A stretch of DNA of 64,000 nt from Pseudolachnospira sp051055405. Lineage in GTDB: Bacteria > Bacillota > Clostridia > Lachnospirales > Lachnospiraceae. The notes beneath the pieces are model-generated. The model was not told where the DNA came from. It did not search any database and was given only the letters and a program-made list of their open reading frames with translations. Positions 26,425 to 34,446 of this stretch are shown one piece after another. Location: positions 2,480,001-2,544,000 of the forward strand of contig NZ_CP167068.1 of NCBI RefSeq assembly GCF_051055405.1. The letters run 5' to 3'. Numbering within the stretch: the first letter of the stretch is position 1; each line of letters begins with the position of its first letter. The translations under genes and the position numbers were made by a program.

Positions 26425-26445
26425 CCTTTGTCCTCTTTTACTTTT

Positions 26446-26634
26446 TTAACGGATATCTTCCAACTGGGCAATATCTCTTACAATCTGCTCCATTTGGTCT
26501 TTTGTCTGGGCCTGTCTGGCCGCCTCCAAAACCTGCTTTTTTTCCGCATCGCTCATACTGGCAAAACGGTTCATCGCGCTCTCATTCATCGCCAAACTAA
26601 AGCCAAAACCAACCGGTAATTCCTGCTCGATCAT
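26446..26634 (-). CDS. small protein coupled to spoVAC
   Basis: This 62-residue protein is soluble and rich in Ala, Met and Gln (AMNESAMNRFASMSDAEKKQ; VLEAARQAQTKDQMEQIVRD). Its ATG overlaps the spoVAC stop as ATGA, so translation is coupled. I do not recognise a domain. It occupies the place where spoVAD and spoVAE would follow in Bacillus. A sporulation role is inferred from the operon only. Confidence 0.7.
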   Translation of the reverse strand: MIEQELPVGFGFSLAMNESAMNRFASMSDAEKKQVLEAARQAQTKDQMEQIVRDIAQLEDIR

Positions 26635-27080
26635 CCCAATACCCCCCATGTTCTTAAAATCCAGTAGACTACTCCGCAGACCCAGCTGGCTACGGTTCCA
26701 TAGAGGATCACTGGACCGGCAATTGTAAAAATTTTACAGCCAATACCAAATACCATTCCTTCTTTTTGATATTCGATAGCCGGAGCTACCACAGAGTTTG
26801 CAAACCCGGTAATCGGTACCAGCGCTCCTGCTCCGCCAAATTTTACAATGGAAGGAAACAAATTCAGGCCAGTCAACACAATACTTCCTAAGATCAGGCA
26901 GATCAAAGTCCAAACGCTGGCATCTTCTTTCGCTGTTCCCATGGAAATAAACCAATTGGTAAGAGCCTGTCCAATGGTGCAGATTACGCCTCCTACCAGA
27001 AATGCCTTGATTACATTGAGAAATGTATTGTGGGTTGGCGTCACTTGTTTGATATACTCGCTATATTCCTGTTCGTTCAT
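26631..27080 (-). CDS. spoVAC: stage V sporulation protein AC
   Basis: This 149-residue protein has four or five helices. MNEQEYSEYIKQVTPTHNTF, NVIKAFLVGGVICTIGQALT and ITGFANSVVAPAIEYQKEGM are SpoVAC hallmarks. In Bacillus SpoVAC is a mechanosensitive channel of the inner spore membrane that passes dipicolinic acid. ATG after AAAAGGAGG. Confidence 0.95.
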   Translation of the reverse strand: MNEQEYSEYIKQVTPTHNTFLNVIKAFLVGGVICTIGQALTNWFISMGTAKEDASVWTLICLILGSIVLTGLNLFPSIVKFGGAGALVPITGFANSVVAPAIEYQKEGMVFGIGCKIFTIAGPVILYGTVASWVCGVVYWILRTWGVLG

Positions 27081-27138
27081 ACGCTTCCTCCTTTTCCATA
27101 GTATTTCCCGCTTTCCGTCAAATTAACCAAAGCGTTCC

Positions 27139-27564
27139 TCAGGATCCTGTCATTCCTTGAATAAAATAAAAAAAGGAACCTAGACATTTTCCAAGAGCAA
27201 GGCTAAATACCAGAAAATGCATTCCCTCTGAGAGCTTCAGCCGGCGGCAGAGTACCGGAAAAGCATTGAGCGTCTCCGCTAAAGACATAATCAGACAGCC
27301 GACAAATACGCCGTAAGCGGCCCCTACCACTCCTAAAAGGATCTGTCCGCCTGGAACTGGAATATCATAGAGAAACGCTAAGTTTCCTAGCGTCCCTCCT
27401 AGAACGAAACAATCCTCGTACCAGCGCATTCGATGCGCTGTTCCCGTTTTTCCAGCCAGACGTTGTACCAGTCCGATTGCACTAATAAAAGCAAAAACGC
27501 CGGCGGAAATAATTCCGCCAGCTGCAAAGCCAACGATTCCAAGCAAAATTTTATTACCTAACAT
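27139..27564 (-). CDS. spoVAB: stage V sporulation protein AB
   Basis: This protein of about 141 residues has several helices (GIVGFAAGGIISAGVFAFIS; IPVPGGQILLGVVGAAYGVF) and the conserved MRWYEDCFVLGGTLGN. It is a membrane part of the SpoVA system needed for DPA uptake. Its start overlaps the spoVAA end; I prefer ATG 27564, with AGAGGAT upstream, over ATG 27573. Confidence 0.9.
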   Translation of the reverse strand: MLGNKILLGIVGFAAGGIISAGVFAFISAIGLVQRLAGKTGTAHRMRWYEDCFVLGGTLGNLAFLYDIPVPGGQILLGVVGAAYGVFVGCLIMSLAETLNAFPVLCRRLKLSEGMHFLVFSLALGKCLGSFFYFIQGMTGS

Positions 27565-28186
27565 CGACGCCATCCTCTTTTCTTTCCGAATTTTGAATGA
27601 TCGTCGTGTTTACATCTTGCTCATATACTCTCATCTGAACTTCCAGCGGCGTAGGATCGTCGGATACCCGCAGCTTGGAAAAATGGTTAAAGAAGATGAC
27701 AATACCCAAAAACAATCCCAGAGAATACGTCCACTCCAATACCGTTCTACCGTCCGACGGCTGGCCAATGGCTAACTCGTACAAAGTCCGGAATATGGAG
27801 CCTACATCCACATCATTGTTAAATGTCATGATAGCAAAGGCGGCTCCCACAAATGTAATGATACAGACCACTGCTGTCTTTACATGCTCCAGCCAAGCGT
27901 GTTTATTCGGCTTTTTTCGGCAATCCACCACCGTATCGCTGGCTCCGACAAAAGTCACCTGTGCCCCGGAATCTTCACTCTGGATCTTTTCCAAGACCTG
28001 CAAGGCGGAAAAAACATATCTATGTTTTCCTTCCGGCGGCACCTGTGCGATCAGTAAACGCTCCCACTTCTGTTTTTCCGCCGGCTGCTCACACCAAATC
28101 TCCGCAATCTGCCCCAAACGAATCTGGCGTTCCCGCACGGAAGCCTTGTCTTTCATCTTCACAAAAAGTTCTTTCTTTCCAGACAC
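27554..28186 (-). CDS. spoVAA: stage V sporulation protein AA
   Basis: This protein of about 210 residues has a soluble N-terminal half (MKDKASVRERQIRLGQIAEI) and two C-terminal helices (HVKTAVVCIITFVGAAFAIM; LEWTYSLGLFLGIVIFFNHF), ending with the SpoVAA text DPTPLEVQMRVYEQDV. I choose the GTG at 28186, with GGAGG 8 bp upstream. The adjacent small ORF overlaps this start. Confidence 0.9.
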   Translation of the reverse strand: MSGKKELFVKMKDKASVRERQIRLGQIAEIWCEQPAEKQKWERLLIAQVPPEGKHRYVFSALQVLEKIQSEDSGAQVTFVGASDTVVDCRKKPNKHAWLEHVKTAVVCIITFVGAAFAIMTFNNDVDVGSIFRTLYELAIGQPSDGRTVLEWTYSLGLFLGIVIFFNHFSKLRVSDDPTPLEVQMRVYEQDVNTTIIQNSERKEDGVDVR

Positions 28187-28320
28187 TGTCCGCACCTCCG
28201 AATCATCGTAGCGCCGGCAGAAATCTCCGGCTTTTTTTGCTTAAAAATCCAAAAACCCGCTATCAGCAGACACAAAATAAGCAAAAGCACGATTCCCTTC
28301 CAGAGGAAAGTCTTTTTCAT
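28159..28320 (-). CDS. 53-residue single-helix peptide before spoVAA
   Basis: An ATG at 28320 follows AAAAGGAGG and opens MKKTFLWKGIVLLLILCLLI, one strong transmembrane helix, then a Lys-rich end KQKKPEIS and a short tail with two cysteines (RRCGQCLERK). It overlaps the spoVAA start by 28 bp, so ribosomes may be passed from one to the other. I do not recognise a family. The ribosome binding site and position support a real gene between sigF and spoVAA. Confidence 0.65.
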   Translation of the reverse strand: MKKTFLWKGIVLLLILCLLIAGFWIFKQKKPEISAGATMIRRCGQCLERKNFL

Positions 28321-28357
28321 AGGCTCTACCTCCTTTTACGGATAGTATGGCCGTTTT

Positions 28358-29077
28358 TTAGAGTTTTAATCGAAGGCGCTGCAGAATTTTCTTTTCCATA
28401 CGGGAAACTTGTACCTGGGAAATTCCCAGCACAACGGCTACTTGGGATTGGGTCTTCTCCTCAAAATAACGCATAGAAATCAAGATTTTTTCTTTTTCCG
28501 TCAAATCCTCCAATAGTTTTTCCAGAACCATCTCATTCAATACTTTTTCCTGAAAATCCGTTTTTTCCGCCAGTCGGTCTACCAACTGAATATCGTTCCC
28601 TTCTCCTTGATAGATGGTCTGATACAAGGACTCCACCTCAGCGCCGGATTCCAAGGCTGCCGCCAATTCCTCCGCTCCTACCCCCATCTTATCGGAAAGT
28701 TCTCCCAGGGTTGGCTCCCGGCCCAGCTGATTTCCCAGTTGTTCTGTGGCTAAACGTGCCTTCATGGCCATTTCCTTTAGGGACCGGCTGACTTTAATCA
28801 TCCCATCGTCCCGGAGAAATCGTTTAATCTCGCCGGTGATAATGGGAACGGCATAGGTGGAAAACTTTACCTCGTAACCTAGATCAAATTTATCAATCGC
28901 TTTGATCAGGCCAATACAGCCGATCTGGGCTAAATCTTCCAATTCATAGCCGCGCCGTTCAAAACGCCGGACAATACTCCAGACAAGTCCCAGGTTATCC
29001 GTCACCAACTGATCCCGTGCCGCCCGGTCGCCCTTTGCCGCTTTTTCAAGCAAGCGCAGGTTCTCATCCATTTCCAT
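28358..29077 (-). CDS. sigF: sporulation sigma factor F
   Basis: This protein of 239 residues directs forespore-specific transcription early in sporulation. Region 2 reads NLGLVWSIVRRFERRGYELE and DLAQIGCIGLIKAIDKFDLG; region 3 has SRSLKEMAMKARLA; region 4 ends QVAVVLGISQVQVSRMEKKI. SigG is close in sequence, but the gene follows spoIIAA and spoIIAB, so SigF is the sound call. Its start lies within the spoIIAB end (14-bp overlap). Confidence 0.96.
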   Translation of the reverse strand: MEMDENLRLLEKAAKGDRAARDQLVTDNLGLVWSIVRRFERRGYELEDLAQIGCIGLIKAIDKFDLGYEVKFSTYAVPIITGEIKRFLRDDGMIKVSRSLKEMAMKARLATEQLGNQLGREPTLGELSDKMGVGAEELAAALESGAEVESLYQTIYQGEGNDIQLVDRLAEKTDFQEKVLNEMVLEKLLEDLTEKEKILISMRYFEEKTQSQVAVVLGISQVQVSRMEKKILQRLRLKL

Positions 29078-29516
29078 TGCCGTCCCCCAAACCAATTTTC
29101 TTTTCCATATAGACCGTTGTCCCTTCGCCTGGCGCGGAATGCACGGTAAGGTTGTCCATAAATGCTTCCATAAAAGAAAAGCCCATGCCGGATCGTTCTC
29201 CTTCCGGGCATGTCGTAAAGAGGGGTTCCATTGCCTTTTCTACATCGGCAATCCCCACGCCCCAGTCCTGAATCTCCAGTTTTAGCGCATTTCCTTCTAT
29301 CTCCGCACTCAGCCGAATTTCCCCTTCCGAATCCCGATATCCATGTACCACCGCGTTGGTAACGGCCTCAGAAACCGCGGTTCGAATATCCTCCAACTCT
29401 TCCATCGTCGGGTCCAGACGGGCGACAAATGCCGCAACCACAGCTCTGGCAAAAGCCTCGTTTCTGGAACGGCTCTCCATCGTCAACGTCATTTTCTCTC
29501 TTTGTTCCTCTTTCAT
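29064..29516 (-). CDS. spoIIAB: anti-sigma F factor and SpoIIAA kinase
   Basis: This 150-residue GHKL-type ATPase binds SigF and phosphorylates SpoIIAA. It has the N box AVSEAVTNAVVHGYRD, the G1 box DWGVGIADVEKAMEPLFTT and the G2-like ERSGMGFSFMEAFMDNLTV. Normal length. ATG after GGGAGAG. Confidence 0.96.
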   Translation of the reverse strand: MKEEQREKMTLTMESRSRNEAFARAVVAAFVARLDPTMEELEDIRTAVSEAVTNAVVHGYRDSEGEIRLSAEIEGNALKLEIQDWGVGIADVEKAMEPLFTTCPEGERSGMGFSFMEAFMDNLTVHSAPGEGTTVYMEKKIGLGDGNGNG

Positions 29517-29533
29517 AATCCGTTCTCTCCCTT

Positions 29534-29860
29534 CTAACGTTTCAGGGCGTCCGCTTGTTCTTCGCAGACCGCCGCCAGTTTTTCAATACCGGACATTCGA
29601 AGCAGCCGGCGAATCCGCCGCCCGGCTCCATAAAGAGCGACGTCCCCTCCTGCCTCCTGCATCCGTTTATAGCGCCCTAGAATCACACCGATGCCTGTGC
29701 TGTCCATAAAATTTACCGCGGAAAAATCCAGAACAATCCGTTTAATATCGCAGGAACGCAAACACTCCTCTGTATCCGTTTTTAACGTTTGGCAACTATG
29801 ATGATCCAGCTCCTCCGGCAGATGGATCACCAAATTTTTTCCAATCAATTCATATTCCAT
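29534..29860 (-). CDS. spoIIAA: anti-sigma F factor antagonist
   Basis: This STAS-domain protein of 108 residues frees SigF from SpoIIAB when dephosphorylated. VLDFSAVNFMDSTGIGVILG contains the phosphorylated serine (Bacillus Ser58). Start ATG 29860 follows AAGGAGGAGG; the longer frame upstream has no ribosome binding site. Confidence 0.96.
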   Translation of the reverse strand: MEYELIGKNLVIHLPEELDHHSCQTLKTDTEECLRSCDIKRIVLDFSAVNFMDSTGIGVILGRYKRMQEAGGDVALYGAGRRIRRLLRMSGIEKLAAVCEEQADALKR

Positions 29861-29893
29861 AAATCCTCCTCCTTGAACAAAGAATTTCCTATT

Positions 29894-29914
29894 TTTGTGA
29901 ATGCTTTTCACAAA
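29894..29914. promoter_or_regulatory. inverted repeat upstream of spoIIAA
   Basis: TTTGTGAA and TTCACAAA around 5 bp, with further TTCACAAA-like text beside it, lie about 35 bp upstream of the start. A sigma-H or Spo0A site is expected here from Bacillus, but I cannot match a clear GAAT -10. Confidence 0.4.
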
Positions 29915-29998
29915 TTCACAAAATCCTAGAAGTACTCGCTCCGAAACTCTACAAAATATTCCGATACTCTTCATACAGGGACCTTTTGATGCCCGAAT

Positions 29999-30066
29999 TC
30001 TAGGGAAGAAAAAAGAAAAAGACACCCACCAGATCCTTTGTCTCTGATGGTTGTCTTTTGTCTTTT
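29999..30066 (-). terminator. hairpin after the TPR gene
   Basis: AAAGACAACCATCAGAGA on the minus strand pairs imperfectly with TCTGGTGGGTGTCTTT and is followed by TTTCTTTTTT. It ends the TPR gene transcript. Confidence 0.6.
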
Positions 30067-30078
30067 TCGGCTATGCAA

Positions 30079-31440
30079 TCAGCGAATACGGCTATTCGCT
30101 TGCTGATAGTACTGGCTCTGCGGGAATTCATCGACGATCCGCTTGAAATAAGCCGCCGCTTCACTATCCCGTCTTGTATTTTCATAACACATGCCAATAT
30201 AGAAGATCCCCGCGTCGAACTGTGGGTCCAGTTCCACGCAGGTTTCAAAAATCTGCATGGCGTCATTGTACTTATAGTTGTTGTAAAGTTCCATTCCATT
30301 CTGGAAAATCTTCTCCACAACACCCCCGCTGTCCATAAAATTCTTCAAAAAATCGTATACCGTCCCAAACGCCTGGGATTCCACCTGTTCCCGGTGAATA
30401 TCGGCAAAAGCAGACGCCAAATTTCCCCAATCCTCGCTCATGTAGCAATTGAGCGCCGTCAGTAGACGATCATAATTGGTAATCGTGCCGTTCTCCCCCG
30501 TGTATTGCTCCATCTCCTTTTTCATCGTATCTACCTGACTTTGGAGATCGGTAACACTGCTGTTTAAAGAAGAAATTTCCGAATCCTTCTGCTCGATTTT
30601 TTCATTGTAAGAGATCGCCGTTTGATTCCAACGGTTATTTTCTTCCCGCTCTATGGCTGGCGCCAGAAGGAAAAAATAGGTACAGGCGCACACCGCAATC
30701 CCGGTAGCAAGTCCCAATAAAAGGTGCAGCACCCGCGGCTTTTCCCGGTAAGCCGGCACAATCACATCCTCCGCCGCCTGCTGCGACATTTCCTGCTCCA
30801 TGTAAGAAACCTGCTTTTTCGGTTTACTGATCTTTCCCCGAATTTCTCTTACATATTTCTGGCAGTAAGTATTTCCTTTATCCTGCTGAAGCGCCCTCTT
30901 TAAAATCTTATTTGCCTTGGAATAGTCCCCTTCCTTGATGTAAAGAAGCGCCAAAAGCTGATAGGCCTTCAAAAACCGGGGATGTTGTCCAATTACGCCT
31001 TTTAGCTGAATGATCGCCAGATCTTCTCCGTCATGCCGGATATAATCCAAGGCCTGATTAAACTTTTTGATCGCCTGATTCATCCGTTCCAGATCCGATT
31101 TATTCCCTTGAACCCGGCCTAGATATTCATCGGCTGGATTTTCCTCTGGCTGAAAATTTTTACTGATTACCCACTGGCTCAGCGCTTCGACAATCTCCCC
31201 CATTTCATAATAGACCAGGCCCAATAAATTTCGGGCGGGAATATTTTTCTTATCAAATTGGAGGCTCTTGCCGAGCAGCTCCGCCGCGCCGGTCAAATCT
31301 CGCACTTTAGCCTTTTCCAGGCCTGCATTGTAGCAGCTATTGGAAATCCGTACGATTTTTTTATAAATCGTCACATCCGCACCACAGCGCAGACAGAGCC
31401 TTCCCGAGCCCAGTACGCTTCCGCATTTGTAACAATTCAT
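30079..31440 (-). CDS. zinc-ribbon and TPR membrane protein
   Basis: This 453-residue protein begins with a zinc ribbon (MNCYKCGSVLGSGRLCLRCG), then several TPR repeats (GAAELLGKSLQFDKKNIPAR; FLKAYQLLALLYIKEGDYSK), one transmembrane helix near 235 (LLLGLATGIAVCACTYFFLL), a coiled coil (SEISSLNSSVTDLQSQVDTM) and further TPRs (NYKYNDAMQIFETCVELDPQ). TPRs on both sides of the membrane suggest a scaffold. I know of no characterised homologue. The 46-residue ORF upstream abuts it exactly. Confidence 0.8.
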   Translation of the reverse strand: MNCYKCGSVLGSGRLCLRCGADVTIYKKIVRISNSCYNAGLEKAKVRDLTGAAELLGKSLQFDKKNIPARNLLGLVYYEMGEIVEALSQWVISKNFQPEENPADEYLGRVQGNKSDLERMNQAIKKFNQALDYIRHDGEDLAIIQLKGVIGQHPRFLKAYQLLALLYIKEGDYSKANKILKRALQQDKGNTYCQKYVREIRGKISKPKKQVSYMEQEMSQQAAEDVIVPAYREKPRVLHLLLGLATGIAVCACTYFFLLAPAIEREENNRWNQTAISYNEKIEQKDSEISSLNSSVTDLQSQVDTMKKEMEQYTGENGTITNYDRLLTALNCYMSEDWGNLASAFADIHREQVESQAFGTVYDFLKNFMDSGGVVEKIFQNGMELYNNYKYNDAMQIFETCVELDPQFDAGIFYIGMCYENTRRDSEAAAYFKRIVDEFPQSQYYQQANSRIR

Positions 31441-31581
31441 CTACTGCTGCTCCTTTTCCTTTAAAATCTCCAGCATGATATCCGTCATGTCCCTTAGATT
31501 CATATTTACAATCACATCTTCGGCCTGCTCAATCTCCTTACTCGGCTTAAATTTGCTCAGTTCCTCTTCAAAGTTAATCAT
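31441..31581 (-). CDS. 46-residue acidic peptide coupled to the TPR gene
   Basis: From ATG 31581 after GGAGGAAATAC the frame reads MINFEEELSKFKPSKEIEQA and DVIVNMNLRDMTDIMLEILK and ends in a Lys/Glu/Gln tail. It is soluble and helical. The TAG touches the ATG of the zinc-ribbon/TPR gene, so the two are surely one transcript. No family recognised. A partner for the TPR protein is inferred. Confidence 0.7.
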   Translation of the reverse strand: MINFEEELSKFKPSKEIEQAEDVIVNMNLRDMTDIMLEILKEKEQQ

Positions 31582-31721
31582 GTATTTCCTCCGGTAAAGC
31601 CATCCGCCTATCCTCCCATGGGACAGGCTTATACATAAATCTATTATACGGAAAGGCGGGAATTATGCAAGCGGTTTCTTTCGCAGGAATCGACGGAATA
31701 TTTTTTTCTTTCAAAGGAAAA

Positions 31722-31773
31722 TGGCAGCAAAGCTGCCCCGCCGTAGGCAGAGAATTTCGCAAAGCGAAATTCT
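31722..31773 (-). repeat. triple-hairpin repeat, copy A
   Basis: Read on the minus strand: GAATTTCGC-TTT-GCGAAATTC, a decayed second hairpin (GCCTACGGCGGGG), then GGCAGC-TTT-GCTGCC. It matches copies at 47537 and 52021. It lies between the divergent TPR unit and the padR unit. Confidence 0.85.
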
Positions 31774-31820
31774 TGGTTGACAGAGATACCCGCATTTGCT
31801 ATATTTATATCGTTCTTCGA

Positions 31821-31839
31821 TATATCGTAAAACGATATA
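31821..31839. promoter_or_regulatory. PadR operator candidate
   Basis: TATATCGT-AAA-ACGATATA is a perfect palindrome 37 bp before the padR start. A related TATCG/CGATA half lies just upstream (31808-31822). PadR regulators usually repress their own operon through such sites. Confidence 0.6.
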
Positions 31840-31876
31840 CTTAGTAAAAACCCGTGTGCTTAGAAAGGAGATTTGT

Positions 31877-32203
31877 ATGCCGGAAAATCGCGATACGGGA
31901 ATACTGACAGAAGCGATGTTCTATATCCTACTGGCCCTCTATGAGCCGTGTCATGGTTACGGCATTATGCAGAAGGTCGAAGAAATGAGCAACGGCCGTG
32001 TATCCTTAAGGCCCGGAACCCTCTATGGTGCAATCAACACATTGATGGAGAAGGGCTGTATACAGCCCTTCGGGGGCTATAGCCCCCGCAAAAAAATGTA
32101 CCAGATTACAGAAGGCGGCAAAGCCGCCGTAAAGCGGGAGCTGGCTCGTCTAGAGGAACTACTGAAAAATGGACAAAAGGTTACCCAAATGCCAGAAAAA
32201 TGA
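31877..32203 (+). CDS. PadR-family transcriptional regulator
   Basis: This 108-residue winged-helix protein has AMFYILLALYEPCHGYGIMQ and GRVSLRPGTLYGAINTLMEK, the PadR recognition region, followed by a short helical dimer tail. PadR proteins often repress a linked exporter and respond to its substrate. The ABC genes follow within 20 bp. ATG after AAAGGAG. Confidence 0.92.
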   Translation: MPENRDTGILTEAMFYILLALYEPCHGYGIMQKVEEMSNGRVSLRPGTLYGAINTLMEKGCIQPFGGYSPRKKMYQITEGGKAAVKRELARLEELLKNGQKVTQMPEK

Positions 32204-32219
32204 AGAAAGGAAGTATTTC

Positions 32220-33155
32220 ATGAAACTGGAAGTAAAAAACATTGTGAAAAGCTTTGAAGAAAAGGAAGTCCTCCACGGCGTTTCCTTTTCCGTTGAGAGC
32301 GGACGCGCGCTGGGCCTTCTTGGCCGAAACGGCGCGGGCAAAACTACGACCATCCGAATTCTAATGGATATTTTCCACGCCAACTCCGGCGAAGTTTTGT
32401 TGGACGGAAAACCATTTCAGCCATCTGGCAGCTCCATCGGATATCTGCCGGAAGAGCGGGGCTTATATCCGAAAAAAACCGTAATGGAACAGATGATTTA
32501 TCTGGGACGCCTGCGGGGTTTATCTAAAAAACAAGCCGAAGAAAACAGCTATCGCTGGCTGAATCGCCTTGGTGTAGAAGAATATGCCAAGAGAAAACTG
32601 GATACGCTCTCCAAGGGAAATCAGCAGAAAGTGCAGTTGGCTTCCACGCTGGTCAGCGACCCGGAAATCGTGGTGCTGGACGAACCTTTCAGCGGCCTTG
32701 ACCCGGTAAATGCGCAGATTCTAAAAGACGTAATTCGAGAATTGATCGCAGAGGATAAACTTGTTATTTTCTCCAGCCATCAGATGAGCTATGTAGAAGA
32801 ATTCTGTGAGGACATCGCCATCGTAAACTTCGGTGAGATCGTTTTAAAAGGAGACCTGAGGGAAATCAAAAAACGCTATGGCCAGAACCGGTTGATCCTG
32901 TCAGCCGCCGGATATTCCTTAGATCAATTAAGCGGCTTTTGCCAAGAAAAACTGGGAGATCTCGTGACCATCGACGGCCGGACCCGCGACTATTTGATTC
33001 TCGGACTAAAAGAAAACAGGACTCGTCGGATGCTCCTTGAAGAGCTGCTTCGCACAGAGCTGCCGATCGAGCACTTCGGAACTTATGAACCTTCTCTGAA
33101 TGATATTTTTGTTTCCTGCGTCGGCGAGGAACAGGAAAATGGAGGCGCCGCATGA
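32220..33155 (+). CDS. ABC transporter ATP-binding protein
   Basis: This 311-residue ATPase has Walker A GLLGRNGAGKTTT, signature LSKGNQQKVQLAS, Walker B EIVVLDEPFSGLDP and the switch His in FSSHQM. The extended C-terminal part (VNFGEIVLKGDLREIKKRYG) matches the DrrA/NatA/YhaQ-type exporter ATPases. The next gene overlaps it by 4 bp and gives the permease. Start chosen after GAAAGGAAG. Confidence 0.92.
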   Translation: MKLEVKNIVKSFEEKEVLHGVSFSVESGRALGLLGRNGAGKTTTIRILMDIFHANSGEVLLDGKPFQPSGSSIGYLPEERGLYPKKTVMEQMIYLGRLRGLSKKQAEENSYRWLNRLGVEEYAKRKLDTLSKGNQQKVQLASTLVSDPEIVVLDEPFSGLDPVNAQILKDVIRELIAEDKLVIFSSHQMSYVEEFCEDIAIVNFGEIVLKGDLREIKKRYGQNRLILSAAGYSLDQLSGFCQEKLGDLVTIDGRTRDYLILGLKENRTRRMLLEELLRTELPIEHFGTYEPSLNDIFVSCVGEEQENGGAA

Positions 33156-34366
33156 AAAACTTTTCTACTGTTCTCGGTTTTGAACTTCGGAACTACTTCA
33201 AAAATAAATCTTATATGATTTTAACGATTCTGATTGGCATCCTGGCCATCGCCGCCATGTTTATCCCACGCTTTTTCAATCTATTTGGCGAAGACGAGGG
33301 GGATGCGGAAAACCAAAGTACATACGCGCTCTATGACGAATCCGGCGTGCTGCCGGAGGAACTGATTCAGGCGTTCTTCCCCGGTACGACGATTCAAGCT
33401 GCGGCCAGCGCAGAGGAAGTCAAATCCCTGGTGGAAAACGCGGAAGCGGACGCTGGCTTTGTCGTAACCTCCCCCACCGAATACCAATACTATGTGTTCA
33501 ACAAATCCATGGGAGACTCCGATAGTATGATCTTCACCTCCCTGATGCAGACCGCCTCTTTTGCCCGGTATTGTTCGGACAACAACTTACAATACGGCGA
33601 GATACAGCAGGCAATGGCTCCGGAGATTACTTCTACAGAGAATATCCTAGGCAAAGATTCCGGAGAAAACTTCTGGTATTGTTATGCTCTAGTAATCCTG
33701 GTTTTCATGCTGATTATCCTTTACGGCGTTATGATCGCTACCGCGGTTACGCAGGAAAAAAGCAACCGTTCCATCGAAGTCTTGGTCACCAGCACCAGCT
33801 CCACGAGCCTGCTCTTTGGCAAAGTCATCGCCGGAGCCCTGGCCAGCCTGTTCCAGGTCGGATTTATCCTGGGCGGAGTGCTGCTTTCCTATGAGATCAA
33901 TCGAAGCTTCTGGGGCGGACGCCTGGATTTCCTTTTGCATATCCCTGCGGAAGTTCTGATCACCTTCGCTCTCTTTGGACTCGGCGGTTTCCTTTTCTAC
34001 GCGTTCCTGTACGGAATGATGGGCGCTCTCGTTTCCAAAACCGAAGACATCAATAAAACTGCCGGAAACGTCCAAATGATCATCATGGTGGTCTACTTCC
34101 TGGTTCTATTCCAGATTCAAAATCCCGACGGCATGATTATGAAGGTGACGTCTTTCCTGCCTTTCTCTTCCTATTCCGCCATGTTCGCGCGGATTGCCAT
34201 GGGAAGCGTGACACTGGCAGAGGTCATCATCTCCTTCCTGATTCTGGTTCTCTCCATCTTGGGCGTCGGGTATGTCGGCGCCAAAGTCTATCGGAGCAGC
34301 ACCCTTCGCTATGGAAATCCGCTGAAACTGCGCCATGCGATTAAGGGAGTATTCCGAAAAAATTAA
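33152..34366 (+). CDS. ABC-2 type permease (NatB/YhaP-like)
   Basis: This 404-residue membrane protein has one N-terminal helix (ILTILIGILAIAAMFI), a large extracytoplasmic loop of about 150 residues, then five or six helices. The ALVILVFMLIILYGVMIATA and EKSNRSIEVLVTSTSSTSLL text is typical of YhaP/NatB permeases. The YhaQP/NatAB group exports Na+ or unknown toxic compounds; no substrate is inferred. Confidence 0.88.
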   Translation: MKNFSTVLGFELRNYFKNKSYMILTILIGILAIAAMFIPRFFNLFGEDEGDAENQSTYALYDESGVLPEELIQAFFPGTTIQAAASAEEVKSLVENAEADAGFVVTSPTEYQYYVFNKSMGDSDSMIFTSLMQTASFARYCSDNNLQYGEIQQAMAPEITSTENILGKDSGENFWYCYALVILVFMLIILYGVMIATAVTQEKSNRSIEVLVTSTSSTSLLFGKVIAGALASLFQVGFILGGVLLSYEINRSFWGGRLDFLLHIPAEVLITFALFGLGGFLFYAFLYGMMGALVSKTEDINKTAGNVQMIIMVVYFLVLFQIQNPDGMIMKVTSFLPFSSYSAMFARIAMGSVTLAEVIISFLILVLSILGVGYVGAKVYRSSTLRYGNPLKLRHAIKGVFRKN

Positions 34367-34398
34367 CGTAGAAATACGCAACTTTAGCCAAAAAGTAA

Positions 34399-34428
34399 GA
34401 GGGCTTCTCATAAACGAGAAGCCCTCCT
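34399..34428. terminator. bidirectional terminator
   Basis: GAGGGCTTCTC and GAGAAGCCCTC around 6 nt, between the convergent ABC permease and htpG genes. Confidence 0.85.
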
Positions 34429-34446
34429 ATGCTTTACGCTCTCTTC

